A DNA stretch of 64,000 nt from Ferrovibrio terrae. GTDB lineage: Bacteria > Pseudomonadota > Alphaproteobacteria > Ferrovibrionales > Ferrovibrionaceae. The notes beneath the pieces are model-generated. The model was not told the DNA's origin and did no database searches. It saw only the letters and a program-made list of their open reading frames with translations. The stretch is taken from the NCBI RefSeq assembly GCF_007197755.1, contig NZ_CP041636.1, forward strand, positions 1,276,001-1,340,000, read 5' to 3'. Below, in pieces: positions 62,539-64,000 of this stretch. How positions within the stretch are numbered: position 1 is the first letter of the stretch; every line of letters starts with the position of its first letter. Both the position numbers and the translations under genes were made by a program.

Positions 62539-63600
62539 ATGCAGCCGCCGTCCCGACAGCCCCTTGCCCTCCTGACCCGGCTGTTCGGCGGCGGCGATGC
62601 GCTGGCCGGCCATCGCGAGAAAATCCTCTACCGTATCGCCATTGCCAGCGCGGTGCTGCTGACGCCATTCGGCATTTTCAATCTGTTCATCGACCGTCTG
62701 CCGCTCGGCCTCGCCATCCTCGCCACCGTGGGCGTCCTGGCGGTTGATGCCCAGGCAATCCGGCGCGGCCGCAAGCCGCCGGTGCCGTTCGCGCTGCTGC
62801 TGGTGCCGACGGCGGCGGCCGTGGCCATTCTGCTTTTGCTGCAGCCGGCCTATGGCGTGCTGTGGACCTATCCGGTGCTGCTGTTCTGCTATTTCGTGCT
62901 GACGCGCGGCCTCGCCGTGATGGTCAGCCTCGGCCTGCTGATCGGCACGGTGCTGCTGGTTTATGTGAATGTCGATGCGGCGACAGCGATCCGCGTCTTC
63001 GCCTCGCTGCTGCTCACCATCGTGATCGTCAACATCATCCTCGGCGTGATCAACGACCTGCATGACCGGCTGGTGGCGCAGACCATCACCGATCCGCTGA
63101 CCGGCGCCTATAACCGCCGCCATATGGAAACCTGCCTGGATGAAGTGATCGAGCGGCAGCGCCGCAGCCGGGCCAGCGCCGCGCTGCTGGTGATCGACAT
63201 CGACCAGTTCAAGCCGGTCAACGACCGGCTGGGCCACGCCGCCGGTGATATCGTGCTGCGCACCGTTGTCGCTCTGGTCGCCGACCGCGTGCGGCGGCTT
63301 GATCGCGTGTTCCGCATCGGCGGCGATGAATTCCTGCTGCTGCTTCCGGATACCGATTTGGCTGCAGCACAAACAGTGGCGGAAGACCTGCGCAGCCGCA
63401 TCGCCGCCGCCGCGATGCCCAGTGCGGCGTCTGATGCCGCGCCCGTCACGGTCAGCATCGGCCTGGCCGTGCTGCAGCCCGGCCAGCAGATGGATGCCTG
63501 GATGCACGCGGCCGATGCCGCGCTCTACCGCGCCAAGCAGCAGGGCCGCAATCGCGTGGTGAGTGCGGCGGTTGAAGCAGCGGCGCAACGCACTAGTTAG
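62539..63600 (+). CDS. Membrane-bound diguanylate cyclase (GGDEF)
   Basis: A 353-residue protein with six hydrophobic segments in residues about 28-175 and a C-terminal GGDEF domain from DPLTGAYNRRHMETCLDEV to the end. The active site reads FRIGGDEFLLLLP. The product-inhibition I-site RRLD lies five residues before it. It makes cyclic di-GMP. It follows parB by 12 bases and may be cotranscribed, but no partition role is implied. Confidence 0.94.
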   Translation: MQPPSRQPLALLTRLFGGGDALAGHREKILYRIAIASAVLLTPFGIFNLFIDRLPLGLAILATVGVLAVDAQAIRRGRKPPVPFALLLVPTAAAVAILLLLQPAYGVLWTYPVLLFCYFVLTRGLAVMVSLGLLIGTVLLVYVNVDAATAIRVFASLLLTIVIVNIILGVINDLHDRLVAQTITDPLTGAYNRRHMETCLDEVIERQRRSRASAALLVIDIDQFKPVNDRLGHAAGDIVLRTVVALVADRVRRLDRVFRIGGDEFLLLLPDTDLAAAQTVAEDLRSRIAAAAMPSAASDAAPVTVSIGLAVLQPGQQMDAWMHAADAALYRAKQQGRNRVVSAAVEAAAQRTS

Positions 63601-63623
63601 TCGCCTGCCAAGGAGTGATCGCC

Positions 63624-63992
63624 ATGACCGACACCAAATCCCTCTCCCCCGAAGCCGCGCGCGTGCTGCGCGACCACGGCACCGAGCGGCCCGGCTCCAG
63701 CCAGCTCAACAAGGAATACCGCGCGGGCCGCTATTTCTGTGCCGGCTGCGGCACCGAGGTGTTTTCGTCCGACACCAAATACGACAGCGGCAGCGGCTGG
63801 CCCAGCTTCTATGCCCCGGTGGGCGAGAATGTCGCCGCCACCGTCGACACCAGCCATGGCATGCACCGCGTCGAGGTGCACTGCGCCAAATGCCAGGGCC
63901 ATCTTGGCCATGTTTTCGAGGACGGGCCGGAGCCGACCGGCCTGCGCTACTGCATCAACGGCGTGGCGCTCGATTTCAAGCCGCAGGACTGA
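63624..63992 (+). CDS. msrB: Peptide-methionine (R)-S-oxide reductase MsrB
   Basis: Repairs oxidised methionine (R form). The 122-residue protein has the zinc pairs CAGC (YFCAGCGTEVF) and CAKC (VHCAKCQGHLGHVF), the GSGWPSFYAP block, and the catalytic cysteine in LRYCINGVALDF. The ATG at 63624 follows AGGAG at nine bases. It is 23 bases after the GGDEF gene and ends just before the window edge. Confidence 0.97.
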   Translation: MTDTKSLSPEAARVLRDHGTERPGSSQLNKEYRAGRYFCAGCGTEVFSSDTKYDSGSGWPSFYAPVGENVAATVDTSHGMHRVEVHCAKCQGHLGHVFEDGPEPTGLRYCINGVALDFKPQD

Positions 63993-64000
63993 GTGTAGGG

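Overview
This 64 kb window is a GC-rich (about two thirds G+C by eye), densely coded piece of an alphaproteobacterial chromosome. The blocks ppsR-like/maf/aroE/coaE/dnaQ, secB/tim44/mltA, hemE/hemH/hemJ and mnmE/mnmG/rsmG/parA/parB are what is normally found around the alphaproteobacterial replication origin. The many single-domain PAS_5-type proteins, short CGTCA...TGACG dispersed palindromes and TRAP/lut genes suggest the order Rhodospirillales. The genus cannot be fixed from the sequence alone; a Ferrovibrio-like organism is only a guess. No phage, insertion sequence or CRISPR array is visible.

Left part (1-22 kb): a partial PAS-like gene, hslVU, a short-chain dehydrogenase, a phospholipase D/VTT fusion coupled to an endonuclease/exonuclease/phosphatase-family protein, an XRE regulator, an orphan solute-binding protein and a DUF2817 peptidase. 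Then comes a leftward catabolic block: a FadR-type regulator, lutA, lutB, lutC and an Smr protein. A DctPQM TRAP transporter lies beside it, facing a second GntR/FCD regulator with its dehydrogenase. This looks like uptake and oxidation of lactate or a related hydroxy acid. mltA and tim44 face secB.

Origin region (22-34 kb): a tandem pair of PAS_5 genes and a hybrid sensor kinase are followed by the leftward dnaQ, coaE, PIN toxin/Phd-type antitoxin, aroE, maf and PEP-synthase/PPDK regulator genes. The 405-bp gap 30712-31116 carries four TTATCCCC(A/G) boxes and an AT-rich stretch next to hemE. Genes diverge from it on both sides, so it is a strong oriC candidate. dnaA itself is not in the window. 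hemE, hemH and hemJ (with an RcnB-like protein) run to the right.

Right part (34-64 kb): about 16.5 kb of accessory genes lie between hemJ and the DUF6489/ferredoxin/mnmE cluster: an RND efflux pair, a class III nucleotide cyclase, tRNA-Leu(UAA), PadR with DUF3861, the ergothioneine genes egtBD, a TetR-MFS pair and a DUF255 thioredoxin-domain protein. After mnmE comes a smaller set (GNAT, PepSY-like, PAS_5/hydrolase/DUF3303, MOSC, DUF4149). The segregation block then has mnmG, rsmG, parA and parB, with a cluster of parS-like sites. One of these is a perfect 16-bp TGTTTCACGTGAAACA inside a 34-bp perfect palindrome at the end of mnmG. The window ends with a GGDEF protein and msrB.

Unexplained themes worth following are the six PAS_5 paralogues within about 52 kb, the toxin-antitoxin module wedged into the origin-proximal aroE-coaE junction with an iterated operator, and the parS/terminator palindrome.
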